Positions 53,026 to 61,954 of a stretch of DNA of 64,000 bases are shown piece by piece. Each line of letters opens with the position of its first letter. The stretch's first letter is position 1. This stretch comes from Tranquillimonas rosea. GTDB taxonomy: Bacteria > Pseudomonadota > Alphaproteobacteria > Rhodobacterales > Rhodobacteraceae. The position numbers and the translations under genes were made by a program. The DNA is taken from the NCBI RefSeq assembly GCF_900111315.1, contig NZ_FOGU01000005.1, positions 62,001-126,000 of the forward strand. Direction: 5' to 3'. The notes under the pieces were generated by a model that saw only the letters and a program-made list of their open reading frames with translations, had not been told where the DNA came from and made no database searches.

Positions 53026-54429
53026 ATGTCCCCCAAGACACTCTACGACAAGATCTGGGACGAACACGTCGTCCACGAGGCCGAGGACGGCACCTGCCTG
53101 CTGTATATCGACCGCCACCTGGTGCACGAGGTGACCAGCCCGCAGGCCTTCGAGGGTCTGCGCATGGCCGGCCGCACGCCCCGCGCGCCGGAAAAGACGA
53201 TCGCCGTGCCCGACCACAACGTGCCCACCGACCCGACCCGGGTGGACGGCATCAAGGACGAGCAGTCGCGCATCCAGGTCGAGGCGCTGCGGGCCAACGC
53301 CAAGGAGTTCGGCATCGAGATGTACGATGTCGACGACAACCGTCAGGGCATCGTACACATCATCGGCCCCGAGCAGGGCTGGACGCAGCCGGGCATGACC
53401 ATCGTCTGCGGTGACAGCCACACCGCGACCCACGGCGCGTTCGGCGCGCTCGCCCACGGCATCGGCACCTCCGAGGTCGAGCACGTGCTCGCCACGCAGA
53501 CCCTGATCCAGCAGAAATCCAAGAACATGCTGGTCAAGGTCGAGGGCACGCTGCCGCCGGGCGTCACCGCCAAGGACATCACGCTGACGATCATCGGCCG
53601 CACCGGCACCGCCGGCGGCACCGGCCACGTCATCGAATACGCCGGCTCCGCCATCCGCGAGCTGTCGATGGAAGGCCGGATGACCGTCTGCAACATGGCG
53701 ATCGAGGGTGGCGCCCGCGCCGGTCTCATCGCGCCCGACGAAAAGACCTTCGAATACGTCAAGGGCCGCCCCCACGCGCCGAAGGGCGCCCAGTGGGAGA
53801 TGGCGGTCGAATACTGGAAGTCGATGCGCTCGGACGAGGGCGCGCATTACGACAAGGTGGTCGAGATCGACGCCTCCGAGATCACGCCGGTCGTCACCTG
53901 GGGCACCTCGCCCGAGGACGTCCTGCCGATCGACGGCAGCGTCCCCTCGCCCGAGGATTTCCAGGGCGGCAAGGTCGACGCCGCCCGCCGCGCGCTGGAA
54001 TACATGGGGCTCGAGCCGGGCACCCGCCTGTCCGACATCGAGATCGACACCGTGTTCATCGGCTCTTGCACCAACGGCCGGATCGAGGACCTGCGCGAGG
54101 TCGCCCGGATCATGGAAGGCAAGAAGGTCAAGGACGGCCTCCGCGCCATGATCGTGCCGGGCTCGGGCATGGTCCGCCTCCAGGCCGAGGAAGAGGGCAT
54201 CGCCCAGAAGCTGCAGGACGCCGGATTCGAATGGCGGATGGCCGGCTGTTCCATGTGCCTCGGCATGAACCCCGACCAGCTCGCCCCCGGCGAACGCTGC
54301 GCCTCGACCTCGAACCGCAACTTCGAGGGCCGGCAGGGCTACAAGGGCCGCACCCACCTGATGTCGCCGGCGATGGCCGCGGCGGCCGCGATCACCGGGC
54401 GTCTGACCGACGTGCGCGATCTCGCGTGA
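53026..54429 (+). CDS. leuC: 3-isopropylmalate dehydratase large subunit
   Basis: Aconitase-family subunit isomerising 2- to 3-isopropylmalate in leucine synthesis. 467 residues; 4Fe-4S ligands are the Cys of GSCTNGR and the two of [20 protein letters not shown] and PDHNVPT are further signatures. GGGAGAGGACCG precedes the ATG. leuD follows after a 108-base gap with a phased repeat array. Confidence 0.97.
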   Translation: MSPKTLYDKIWDEHVVHEAEDGTCLLYIDRHLVHEVTSPQAFEGLRMAGRTPRAPEKTIAVPDHNVPTDPTRVDGIKDEQSRIQVEALRANAKEFGIEMYDVDDNRQGIVHIIGPEQGWTQPGMTIVCGDSHTATHGAFGALAHGIGTSEVEHVLATQTLIQQKSKNMLVKVEGTLPPGVTAKDITLTIIGRTGTAGGTGHVIEYAGSAIRELSMEGRMTVCNMAIEGGARAGLIAPDEKTFEYVKGRPHAPKGAQWEMAVEYWKSMRSDEGAHYDKVVEIDASEITPVVTWGTSPEDVLPIDGSVPSPEDFQGGKVDAARRALEYMGLEPGTRLSDIEIDTVFIGSCTNGRIEDLREVARIMEGKKVKDGLRAMIVPGSGMVRLQAEEEGIAQKLQDAGFEWRMAGCSMCLGMNPDQLAPGERCASTSNRNFEGRQGYKGRTHLMSPAMAAAAAITGRLTDVRDLA

Positions 54430-54451
54430 GGCGGAAGATGTATGCCGGGTT

Positions 54452-54495
54452 GTGCACGGGTTGTGCACGCCCGGTGTACGCTCCGTGACAGTTAA
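54452..54495. repeat. 11-base-phased GTGCAC array between leuC and leuD
   Basis: Units start at 54452, 54463, 54474 and 54485: GTGCACG(GGTT), GTGCACG(CCCG), GTGTACG(CTCC), GTGACAG(TTAA). The period is exactly 11 bases, decaying toward leuD. It begins 22 bases after the leuC stop and ends 43 bases before the leuD ATG. The same design occurs before serA (7547-7590). Confidence 0.78.
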
Positions 54496-54526
54496 CGGGC
54501 GCCCCGATTTCGCGCCCCTCCGTTAA
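54492..54526 (+). promoter_or_regulatory. Inverted repeat covering the leuD ribosome site
   Basis: TTAACGG (54492-54498) pairs with CCGTTAA (54520-54526), loop 21 bases. The right arm overlaps the first bases of the ribosome site AAGGA (54525-54529), so folding of the leader could restrict leuD translation. Confidence 0.4.
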
Positions 54527-54537
54527 GGATCGTTGAC

Positions 54538-55143
54538 ATGGAAAAGTTCGAAACGCTCACCGGGATCGCGGCGCCCCTGCCGCTGGTCAACGTCGACACC
54601 GACATGATCATCCCCAAGCAGTTCCTGAAGACCATCAAGCGCTCGGGCCTCGGCGTGAACCTCTTCGACGAGATGCGCTACGACCGCGAGGGCAACGAGA
54701 ACCCCGATTTCGTCCTCAACCAGCCCGCCTACCGCGACGCCGACATCCTGATTTCGGGCGAGAATTTCGGCTGCGGCTCGTCGCGCGAACACGCCCCCTG
54801 GGCGATCAAGGATTTCGGCATCCGCTGCGTCATCGCACCGTCCTTCGCCGACATCTTCTTCAACAATTGCTTCAAGAACGGCATCCTCCCCATCGCCCTC
54901 CCGCAAGAGCAGGTGGACCTGCTGATGAAGGAGGCCGAAAAGGGCCAGAACGCCCGCATGACCGTGGATCTGGAGAACCAGACCATCACCACGCCCGACG
55001 GCACCCAGGTCACCTTCGACGTGGACCCGTTCCGCAAGCGCTGCCTGATGGAAGGCCTCGACGACATCGGCCTCACGCTCGAAAAGGGCGCGGCGATCGA
55101 CACGTTCGAGAGCGGCGCGCAGGCCACACGTCCGTGGATGTGA
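54538..55143 (+). CDS. leuD: 3-isopropylmalate dehydratase small subunit
   Basis: 201 residues, swivel domain of the isopropylmalate isomerase. [19 protein letters not shown] and [42 protein letters not shown] are the family hallmarks. AAGGA is eight bases before the ATG. A terminator follows (55191-55225). Confidence 0.97.
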   Translation: MEKFETLTGIAAPLPLVNVDTDMIIPKQFLKTIKRSGLGVNLFDEMRYDREGNENPDFVLNQPAYRDADILISGENFGCGSSREHAPWAIKDFGIRCVIAPSFADIFFNNCFKNGILPIALPQEQVDLLMKEAEKGQNARMTVDLENQTITTPDGTQVTFDVDPFRKRCLMEGLDDIGLTLEKGAAIDTFESGAQATRPWM

Positions 55144-55190
55144 CGCCGCGGCAACGTTGACTCGCGCCTTACACGAGTCACAACCTGAAC

Positions 55191-55225
55191 GTGAAAGGGC
55201 CGCCCCCTGGGCGGCCTTTTTCACG
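55191..55225 (+). terminator. Intrinsic terminator after leuD
   Basis: GC stem 55198-55205 with 55209-55216 (8 bp, 3-base loop) and five T at 55217-55221; flanking GTGAAA/TTTCAC can extend the stem, so it may work in both directions. Confidence 0.9.
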
Positions 55226-55426
55226 TTAACGAAATGATGCAAAGCGGCACCAGTCTCTCCACAAAACCGCCGCAGAATTTCGTCAGGGTAAACAGGGCGT
55301 TGAGGGATAGTAGGGAAGTGGGCCAGAGTTGGGCATCAATAAGGCAGGCCGCGGCGTGTTTCGCCAAGCGGTCGGCATAAGGCCACGGCACCGAATCGTG
55401 GCCGACCGGTACGAGGGCTCGGGGCA

Positions 55427-56260
55427 GTGATCTCAAGGCTGGCAGGTGCGCTTGCGCGCGGGTTTCTGGTGATGCTGATGATCGCCACGCCGTCGCTTCT
55501 GACACCCTGGATGGGCGAGGATTCGGCGCAGGTCGTGGCGCTCGTCGGTATCGCGGCGGCGATCCTCACCGTGTCCGAGTACGCGTCCAGCTATCCCTGT
55601 CTTTACGAATTCCGCGACGCGCCGCCGTTCAACCGGATCCGGTTCACCTCCCTGTTCGTCACGGTGTTCCTGATCTCGGTCATGTGCCGCGGCATGGTCT
55701 CGCCAAGCTCGCTGACACAATTCGTGCAGGCCATCGGCGGCCTCGTCGGCGCGGGGATCGACTTCCCCTATTCCCCCGTACGGCTCGTGATCCTGATGCT
55801 CCCGCCCGATGCCGACGTCTCGTACCTGCTGCTGGTCCGCGCATCCGCGGGAATCGCCTACCTCATCTCGCTGATCTCGATGATCGTCTTCTTCATCGCG
55901 ATCCGTGTCGGCGCATGGCCCCTGCGCGGTGGCAGCTTTAACGTTTGGGTTAACCTGCCCACCTTCGACCCCACCGCCGGCGGCGACATCGTCGACCGCC
56001 TCCACCGCGACGGCCGCATTAACATCGCCTTAGGGTTCCTGTTGCCATTCTTGATGCCGGCGGCGATCCGCGGCGCATCGGCCATGTTCGGCGAGATGTC
56101 GTTCGAGACGCCGCAAACGATGGTCTGGACGGTCGCGGCATGGGCGTTTCTTCCTACTTCCCTCTTCATGCGTGGCATCGCCATGACCCGCATCGCGCGA
56201 ATGATCGCTACCCTGCGCAAGCGCTCGGAAACCGAAAGCGCGGGACTCGTCACCGCCTGA
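55427..56260 (+). CDS. Polytopic membrane protein of unknown function, 277 residues
   Basis: GTG start with GAGGG eight bases upstream. About six hydrophobic segments (around 10-25, 35-52, 75-92, 100-112, 138-165, 200-225, 235-252). Conserved-looking motifs include EYASSYPCLYEFRDAPPFNRIRF. No transporter or enzyme signature. It stands between leuD and an endonuclease/exonuclease-fold gene that overlaps it in another frame by about 120 bases. Not recognised; probable Rhodobacteraceae-restricted membrane protein. Confidence 0.72.
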   Translation: MISRLAGALARGFLVMLMIATPSLLTPWMGEDSAQVVALVGIAAAILTVSEYASSYPCLYEFRDAPPFNRIRFTSLFVTVFLISVMCRGMVSPSSLTQFVQAIGGLVGAGIDFPYSPVRLVILMLPPDADVSYLLLVRASAGIAYLISLISMIVFFIAIRVGAWPLRGGSFNVWVNLPTFDPTAGGDIVDRLHRDGRINIALGFLLPFLMPAAIRGASAMFGEMSFETPQTMVWTVAAWAFLPTSLFMRGIAMTRIARMIATLRKRSETESAGLVTA

Positions 56261-57336
56261 TCCTGTTCCTGCTCGGCGTTCTCCTTCCGGCCGCCGCGCA
56301 CGCCGGACAGGCCCGCATCGCCTATTTCGACACCGAACTGTCGCGCGACGGCCCCGGCCTGCTGCTGCGCGACATCCGGGCGGGTGACGATCCGCAGGTG
56401 ACCGCCGTGGCGGGCGTCATCGCCGCCGCCGAGCCCGACATTCTCGTCCTGTCGGGGATCGATCATGACGCCGACCTTTGCACCCTGTCCGCGCTCGCCG
56501 ATGCGGTGGCCGAGGCCGGGCACGAGATGCCGCACCACTTCGCCCTCGCATCGAATGCGGGCCTTACCACCGGGCTCGATCTCGACGGTGACAACCGCCT
56601 CGGCACGCCGAGGGACGCCCAGGGATACGGGCGCTTCGCGGGGGCCGGCGGTCTGGCGGTACTGTCGCGCTGGCCGGCCGACCGGACCGGCGTGGTGGAT
56701 TTCAGCACCCTGCTCTGGTCCGACCTTCCGGGCGCGGACCCACCGCCCTGGCCCGATCCGGCGGTTGAACGGGTACAGCGCCTGTCGAGCACCGCGCACT
56801 GGGTCGTGCCAGTCGCGCTGCCCGCTGGGCCGCGCCTGCACTTGCTGACCTTCCGCGCGACACCGCCCGTGTTCGACGGCCCCGAAGACAGGAACGGCCG
56901 CCGCAACCACGACGAGATCGCGCTGTGGCTGCGGTACTTGGACGGCGCGCTGGAGGCTCCGCCGCCCGACAGCCCGTTCGTCATCCTGGGCGGCGCGAAT
57001 CTCGACCCGCGCGATGGCGAGGGGCGGCGCGGCGCCTTGGCCGCCCTGCTTGCCGATCCGCGTGTGCAGGACACCGAACCCGCGTCGCAGGGCGGTGCGG
57101 TCGCCGCCCTGCGGGACGGCGGCGTCAATTCCGGACACCGCTCGCCACCGCGCCTCGACACGGTCGACTGGAGCGACGAGGGCGGCCCCGGCAACCTGCG
57201 GGTCGACTACGTTCTGCCCTCGGTGGACCTCGCCGTGGCCGACTCGGGCGTGCTGTGGCCAAAGAGTGGAGGGCTCGCGCGCCTCAGCGCCCGCGCCTCC
57301 CGCCACCGGCTCGTCTGGGTCGACGTCGGATACTGA
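56140..57336 (+). CDS. Endonuclease/exonuclease/phosphatase-fold secreted protein
   Basis: 398 residues from the only ATG. Real protein seems to begin near 56230 with a basic n-region and signal-like segment (RHRLILFLLGVLLPAAAHA). The domain has RIAYFDTELSRDGPGLLLRDI, DPQVTAVAGVIAAAEPDILVLSGIDHD, FVILGGANLDPRDGEG, LRVDYVLPS and ASRHRLVWVDV, matching metal, substrate and final His positions of the EEP fold. No ATG, GTG or TTG lies between 56143 and the domain, so either a 121-base overlap with the previous gene or a rare CTG start (56257, in CTGA) is used. Substrate unknown. Confidence 0.75.
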   Translation: MGVSSYFPLHAWHRHDPHRANDRYPAQALGNRKRGTRHRLILFLLGVLLPAAAHAGQARIAYFDTELSRDGPGLLLRDIRAGDDPQVTAVAGVIAAAEPDILVLSGIDHDADLCTLSALADAVAEAGHEMPHHFALASNAGLTTGLDLDGDNRLGTPRDAQGYGRFAGAGGLAVLSRWPADRTGVVDFSTLLWSDLPGADPPPWPDPAVERVQRLSSTAHWVVPVALPAGPRLHLLTFRATPPVFDGPEDRNGRRNHDEIALWLRYLDGALEAPPPDSPFVILGGANLDPRDGEGRRGALAALLADPRVQDTEPASQGGAVAALRDGGVNSGHRSPPRLDTVDWSDEGGPGNLRVDYVLPSVDLAVADSGVLWPKSGGLARLSARASRHRLVWVDVGY

Positions 57337-57338
57337 TG

Positions 57339-57881
57339 TCAGGCGGCGTCCTGATCCAGCGGCCCGTCATACTGCCCGCGCGCCGGATATCCCTTCTCGA
57401 GATGGAAGGCGATCGCACCCGCCACGTCTTCGAGTTGCGGCCGCGCGAAGGGCGAGGTCTGGACCCAGCCGAAGACCAGCGTGCGATCCGGAGAGACGAA
57501 GAACATCCCGGGCTCGGAAAACACCTCGGGCTCGTCGCTGTCCGGACGGGCCGACGACATCCACAGCCCCCAGTCGAACCGTGCGGCGGACTGGCTGAGC
57601 GAGTGAAGGAACGTCACCTTCTCGGCCTCGGCCTTTTCACGGGTCTGGGCCGCGCGGTCCTCGGGATCGGTACTGACCGCGGCGGTGGCGATGCCGAGGT
57701 CGTCGAAGCGCGACTGCATCCTCGACAGCTCCGAGAGCTGGCCGATGCAGATCGGGCAATGCAGGCCGCGATAGAACACCAGGAGTGTGCCGTTCTTGCC
57801 GTGGTGATTGTCCAGATCGAACGTGCCGCCGCCGATGGTCGGCAGCGAAAGGGCCGGTGTCTTCTGCGCGGGAGTGAGCAT
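57339..57881 (-). CDS. AhpC/TSA-family peroxiredoxin-like protein
   Basis: 180 residues, thioredoxin fold: LPTIGGGTFDLDNHHGKNGTLLVFYRGLHCPICIGQL (CPIC site at residues 42-45 where peroxiredoxins have the peroxidatic Cys), AVSTDPEDRA and FFVSPDRTLVFG. Likely thiol peroxidase or thiol-disulfide oxidoreductase. Stop is adjacent (two bases) to the convergent EEP-fold gene. An EcfG-type promoter lies 36-61 bases upstream. Confidence 0.85.
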   Translation of the reverse strand: MLTPAQKTPALSLPTIGGGTFDLDNHHGKNGTLLVFYRGLHCPICIGQLSELSRMQSRFDDLGIATAAVSTDPEDRAAQTREKAEAEKVTFLHSLSQSAARFDWGLWMSSARPDSDEPEVFSEPGMFFVSPDRTLVFGWVQTSPFARPQLEDVAGAIAFHLEKGYPARGQYDGPLDQDAA

Positions 57882-57916
57882 CCTGTCTTCCTTTCGTCAA
57901 AAGGCGTTCGACCTGA

Positions 57917-57942
57917 AACCACGCGGCCGCCCGGCCTGTTCC
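57917..57942 (-). promoter_or_regulatory. EcfG-type promoter for the peroxiredoxin-like gene
   Basis: On the minus strand GGAAC (57942-57938), 17 bases, GGTT (57920-57917), 36 bases before the ATG at 57881. Confidence 0.48.
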
Positions 57943-58007
57943 CCGCCGCTTGACCACGTCCGGTCCGCGGGCTACCCCGCCTCGACCGTTTCACAAGGAG
58001 CCAAGCG

Positions 58008-59114
58008 ATGAGCACCCCTTCCCTTCTGATCCTACCCGGCGACGGAATCGGCCCCGAGGTCATGGCAGAGGTGCGCAAGGTCATCGACTGGTTCGGCACG
58101 GCACGCGGCATGCAGTTCGACGTCTCCGAGGGTCTTGTCGGCGGCGCCGCCTACGACGCCCACGGGGCGCCGCTCTCGGACGAGACGATGGAGCGTGCCC
58201 AGCAGGCGGACGCCGTTCTGCTCGGCGCCGTCGGCGGCCCGAAATACGACCAGCTCGACTTCAGCGTGAAGCCCGAGCGCGGGCTGCTACGCCTTCGCAA
58301 GGAGATGGACCTGTTCGCCAACCTGCGTCCCGCGCAGTGCTTCGACGCGCTCGCCGACTTCTCGTCGCTTAAACGTGACGTGGTCTCGGGCCTCGACATC
58401 ATGATCGTGCGCGAGCTGACCAGCGGCGTCTATTTCGGCGAGCCGCGCGGCATTCACACCGAGGGCAACGAGCGCGTCGGCATCAACACCCAGCGCTACA
58501 CCGAGGGCGAGATCGCCCGCGTCGCACGCTCGGCCTTCGAGCTGGCCCGCAAGCGCGGCAACAAGGTCTGCTCGATGGAGAAGGCCAACGTGATGGAATC
58601 GGGCATCCTGTGGCGCGACGTCGTGACCGAGGTGCACGCCGCCGAGTATCCCGATGTCGAGCTGAGCCACATGTACGCCGACGCGGGCGCGATGCAGCTC
58701 TGCCGCTGGCCCAAGCAGTTCGACGTGATCGTGACCGACAACCTGTTCGGCGACCTGCTGTCGGACGCTGCCGCGATGCTGACCGGCTCGCTCGGGATGC
58801 TGCCCTCGGCCTCGCTCGGGGCGCCGATGGCGAACGGCCGGCCCAAGGCACTGTACGAGCCCGTCCACGGCTCGGCCCCCGACATCGCCGACCAGGGCAA
58901 GGCGAACCCGATCGCCTGCATCCTCAGCTTCGCGATGGCCATGCGCTATTCGTTCGATGCCGGCGACGAGGCGACCCGCCTGGAAAAGGCGGTCGAGACG
59001 GTCCTGGCCGACGGCCTGCGCACCGCCGATCTTCTGGGCGAGGAAGGACGCACGCCGGTCAGCACCTCTCAGATGGGCGACGCGATCGTCGCCGCGCTAG
59101 ACGCCAGTGCCTGA
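58008..59114 (+). CDS. leuB: 3-isopropylmalate dehydrogenase
   Basis: Oxidative decarboxylation of 3-isopropylmalate with NAD, third step of leucine synthesis. 368 residues; [11 protein letters not shown] near the start, [27 protein letters not shown], and the metal/substrate region [31 protein letters not shown] follows AAGGAG. leuA is not in the window. Confidence 0.97.
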   Translation: MSTPSLLILPGDGIGPEVMAEVRKVIDWFGTARGMQFDVSEGLVGGAAYDAHGAPLSDETMERAQQADAVLLGAVGGPKYDQLDFSVKPERGLLRLRKEMDLFANLRPAQCFDALADFSSLKRDVVSGLDIMIVRELTSGVYFGEPRGIHTEGNERVGINTQRYTEGEIARVARSAFELARKRGNKVCSMEKANVMESGILWRDVVTEVHAAEYPDVELSHMYADAGAMQLCRWPKQFDVIVTDNLFGDLLSDAAAMLTGSLGMLPSASLGAPMANGRPKALYEPVHGSAPDIADQGKANPIACILSFAMAMRYSFDAGDEATRLEKAVETVLADGLRTADLLGEEGRTPVSTSQMGDAIVAALDASA

Positions 59115-59153
59115 CGCCGGCCACATATCGGCACCGCGCGGGGGACCGCTGCG

Positions 59154-60122
59154 GTGACCGACCCGGCGCGCCCCGGCCCGCGCGGCGCGCTTCTGGCGCT
59201 TTGCGCCTTCGCCCTGTTCGCCAGCCACGACGCGGTGATCAAGGCCCTCGGCGGCTACTATGCGCCGTTTCAGATCATGTTCTTCAGCGTGCTGTTCAGC
59301 TTTCCGCTGGCCACACTTCTGCTGATGCGCGACCCCACGCCGGGCCATCTGCGCCCGGTCCATCCATGGTGGACCGCCCTGCGGACGCTGGCGGCAGTGG
59401 TGACCGGTATCTCGGCCTTCACCGCCTTCTCTCTGCTGCCGCTGGCGCAGGTCTATGCCTTCCTCTTCGCCACGCCGCTGCTGATCACGCTGCTGTCGAT
59501 CCCCCTTCTAGGGGAGCGGGTGGGCCTGCACCGGGGCGGCGCCGTTCTGGCGGGGCTCGTCGGCGTCCTCGTCGTGCTCCGTCCCGGCAGCGAGGCCCTG
59601 AGCCTTGGTCATATCGCGGCGATGACTTCGGCGGTCGGGTCCGCCACCGCCTCGACCATCGTGCGCAAGATCGGCCGGGACGAGCGGCCGCTCGTGCTGA
59701 TGCTCTATCCGATGGTCACCAACGTCGTGGTGATGGGCGCCCTGCTGCCGTTCGTCTACCGCCCGATGCCGATCGAGCATATCGGCCTGCTCGGCCTCGT
59801 CTCCGTGTTCGGCTTCTGTGCGGGCCTTCTGGTGATCGCCGCCTACCGGGCCGCGCCGGCGGCGCTCGTCGCGCCCATGCAGTACTCGCAGATCCTCTGG
59901 GCCGCGCTCTTCGGCGCGCTGTTCTTCGGCGAACGGCCGGACTGGCCCACCTGGATCGGGGTAACGATCATCGTCGCCAGCGGGCTCTATATCCTTCTAC
60001 GGGAAAGCGGCGCGGGACGGTCCCTGCACCGGCCCGTCCTGGGCACCCGCACCCGGTTCGAACTGGGCCTGATGCCCCGGATCGGCGTTCTTGTAGATCG
60101 CCGCAGAAGATCACGCGATTGA
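59154..60122 (+). CDS. DMT-family (EamA) transporter
   Basis: 322 residues with ten hydrophobic helices in two EamA repeats (first ~10-140, second ~150-285; YAFLFATPLLITLLSIPLLGERV and QYSQILWAALFGALFFGERPDW are the paired signature ends). GTG start, no strong ribosome site (GGGGGACCGCTGCG). Exports or imports an unknown metabolite. Forty-four bases before tRNA-Pro. Confidence 0.87.
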   Translation: MTDPARPGPRGALLALCAFALFASHDAVIKALGGYYAPFQIMFFSVLFSFPLATLLLMRDPTPGHLRPVHPWWTALRTLAAVVTGISAFTAFSLLPLAQVYAFLFATPLLITLLSIPLLGERVGLHRGGAVLAGLVGVLVVLRPGSEALSLGHIAAMTSAVGSATASTIVRKIGRDERPLVLMLYPMVTNVVVMGALLPFVYRPMPIEHIGLLGLVSVFGFCAGLLVIAAYRAAPAALVAPMQYSQILWAALFGALFFGERPDWPTWIGVTIIVASGLYILLRESGAGRSLHRPVLGTRTRFELGLMPRIGVLVDRRRRSRD

Positions 60123-60166
60123 CCCTTGTCAAAGCCCGCGCCACGCGATAATCGGCGCGGCACGGT

Positions 60167-60243
60167 CGGAGTGTAGCTCAGCCTGGTAGAGCACTGTCTT
60201 CGGGAGGCAGGGGTCGTAGGTTCGAATCCTGCCACTCCGACCA
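60167..60243 (+). tRNA. tRNA-Pro (anticodon CGG)
   Basis: 77 bases with 3' CCA encoded. Acceptor CGGAGTG pairs with CACTCCG; D stem GCTC/GAGC; anticodon stem CTGTC/GGCAG with loop TTCGGGA giving anticodon CGG; T arm GTAGG/CCTGC with TTCGAAT loop. No integrase or attachment-site duplication is visible downstream. Confidence 0.97.
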
Positions 60244-60383
60244 GATTTCAACGGAATGGCAAACCCGTTCAAGGCGCCGGTTTTCCCTGTGAGCGGCGTG
60301 CAGACTCGCGTCGTTGCGTGAGACTCCGCCTGCGCGTATCTGGCCCATTGCCGTTTGCGCAGCTTGCGGATAGCGAGCATGTC

Positions 60384-61049
60384 ATGCGCCCGCACCGCTC
60401 GCTTCTTCCGTTCGCTCTCTGGGTGGCCCTGTCCGGCGCCGCCATCGCGCATCCGCATGTCTTCATCGACACCGATTTCGATCTTGTCATCGAGGATGGG
60501 CGGCTGACCGCGGTCCGCATCGACTGGTCCTACGATGAATTCTACTCGATGCTGATGATCGAGGAGAGCGGGCTCGACGCGGACGGGGACGGCGTGCCCG
60601 AACAGGCGCGGCTCGATGCCTTCGCGGGGCAGGACGTGGATTGGGCGGCGGGCTTTCCCGGCGATTTCAGCGTCACGCGGGACGGCGCCGAGGTCGCGCT
60701 GGCGCGCCCCGTGGATCATCGCGCCCGGTTCGAGGCGGACCGGATCATCACCTCCCATGTCCGGCCGCTCGAGACACCCGTCTCGATCACTGACGCGACC
60801 ATCGTGGCCCGGTCCTACGATCCCACCTATTTCGTTGCCTACGACGTGCCGGGGACGCCAGGTGTGATCGGGCGCGACGCGTGCCGTCTCGTGCGGGACA
60901 AGGCCGATACCGAGGCCGCGCAAGAGGAATACGGCGATGCGCTCGCCGCCGTCGACATGGGCGGCGATCCCTTCGAGGAGGTCGATCTGCCAGATATCGG
61001 CATCCTCTTCGCGGACAGTTTCACCCTGCGATGCGACGCCTCTTCCTGA
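60384..61049 (+). CDS. DUF1007 periplasmic protein
   Basis: 221 residues. Signal peptide (MRPHRSLLPFALWVALSGAAIA), then HPHVFIDTDFDLVIEDGRLT and VRIDWSYDEFYSM, the DUF1007 signature. Such proteins pair with NicO-type nickel/cobalt transporters and may present metal; the next gene overlaps by 19 bases and is such a transporter. Metal ligands are probably the two N-terminal His of the mature protein. Confidence 0.88.
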   Translation: MRPHRSLLPFALWVALSGAAIAHPHVFIDTDFDLVIEDGRLTAVRIDWSYDEFYSMLMIEESGLDADGDGVPEQARLDAFAGQDVDWAAGFPGDFSVTRDGAEVALARPVDHRARFEADRIITSHVRPLETPVSITDATIVARSYDPTYFVAYDVPGTPGVIGRDACRLVRDKADTEAAQEEYGDALAAVDMGGDPFEEVDLPDIGILFADSFTLRCDASS

Positions 61050-61936
61050 TCGTGCCCGCCCTGCTGGTCGGGGCGCTGGCCTGGGCGCTCGTGACCGGCG
61101 CGGAGATGCGCGTGGCCGCCTGGGCCGCCGGCTGGCAGCGCGAGTTCCAGACCGGCCTGGCCGGCAGTCTCCGCGCCCTGCGGGCCGGAGAGCCCGGCGC
61201 CGTCACGGTCTTTCTCGGGGTCTGCTTCGCCTATGGATTCTTCCACGCGGTCGGGCCGGGGCATGGCAAGATCCTCATCGGTGGCTACGGGATAGCGCGG
61301 CGGGTGACGCTGCTGCGGCTCGCGGCGATCGCGCTGCTGTCGTCGCTCGGGCAGGCGGTGACGGCGATCGTTCTGGTGCTGGGCGGGCTCCTCGTGGCGG
61401 GGTGGACCCGGCAGCAGCTGACCGCGACCGCCGAGACGCTGATGCTTCCGGCCAGCACGGTGGCGATCGGCCTGGTGGGGCTCTGGCTGGCCCTGCGCGG
61501 GGCGCGGACGCTCTGGCGGCTCTCGGAACGGCGGGCAGGCGCGGGGCACGACCATGGCCACGATCATGACCACGCGGGCTGCGGTCATCGACATGCGCCA
61601 GGCCTGGACGAGGTCGAGCGGGCCGGCGGGACGCGCGACACGCTGATGCTGATGGCGGGCGTGGCGATCCGGCCCTGTTCCGGGGCGATCCTTCTGCTCG
61701 TCCTCACCGCCTACATGGACATGCTGCCGACCGGCATCGCCGGAACGGTCGCCATGGCCGTGGGCACGGGGGCACTGACGGTCGCGGTCGCCGTGGCGAG
61801 CGTGTTCACCCGCGAGAGCACGCTTCTGTCCCTCGGACAGGACGGCGTCGCGATGCGACTCCTGCCCGTGATCGAGGTGCTGGCGGGGATCGCGATCTGC
61901 CTGATCTCGACCGAGATGCTCGCCCGAGTCATCTGA
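61031..61936 (+). CDS. NicO/RcnA-type nickel/cobalt transporter
   Basis: 301 residues with six to eight hydrophobic segments. YGFFHAVGPGHGKILIGGY and VAIRPCSGAILLL are the family signatures (His/Pro-rich helix motifs). A His-rich loop HDHGHDHDHAGCGHRH lies mid-protein. Starts 19 bases inside the DUF1007 gene, so translation is coupled. Direction (export vs uptake) and metal are not certain. Confidence 0.9.
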   Translation: MRRLFLIVPALLVGALAWALVTGAEMRVAAWAAGWQREFQTGLAGSLRALRAGEPGAVTVFLGVCFAYGFFHAVGPGHGKILIGGYGIARRVTLLRLAAIALLSSLGQAVTAIVLVLGGLLVAGWTRQQLTATAETLMLPASTVAIGLVGLWLALRGARTLWRLSERRAGAGHDHGHDHDHAGCGHRHAPGLDEVERAGGTRDTLMLMAGVAIRPCSGAILLLVLTAYMDMLPTGIAGTVAMAVGTGALTVAVAVASVFTRESTLLSLGQDGVAMRLLPVIEVLAGIAICLISTEMLARVI

Positions 61937-61954
61937 CCGCTCGGAGGATGCGGT

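Noticed and set aside
54438-54488. 16-codon frame across the leuD-proximal array, as a leucine leader peptide
   Set aside because: It contains a single Leu codon, no run of regulatory codons, and its apparent Cys/Ala repeats are a by-product of the 11-base DNA repeat, whose period is not a multiple of three.
60244-60383. Integration site next to tRNA-Pro
   Set aside because: No integrase, no duplicated tRNA 3' end and no change in gene character downstream.
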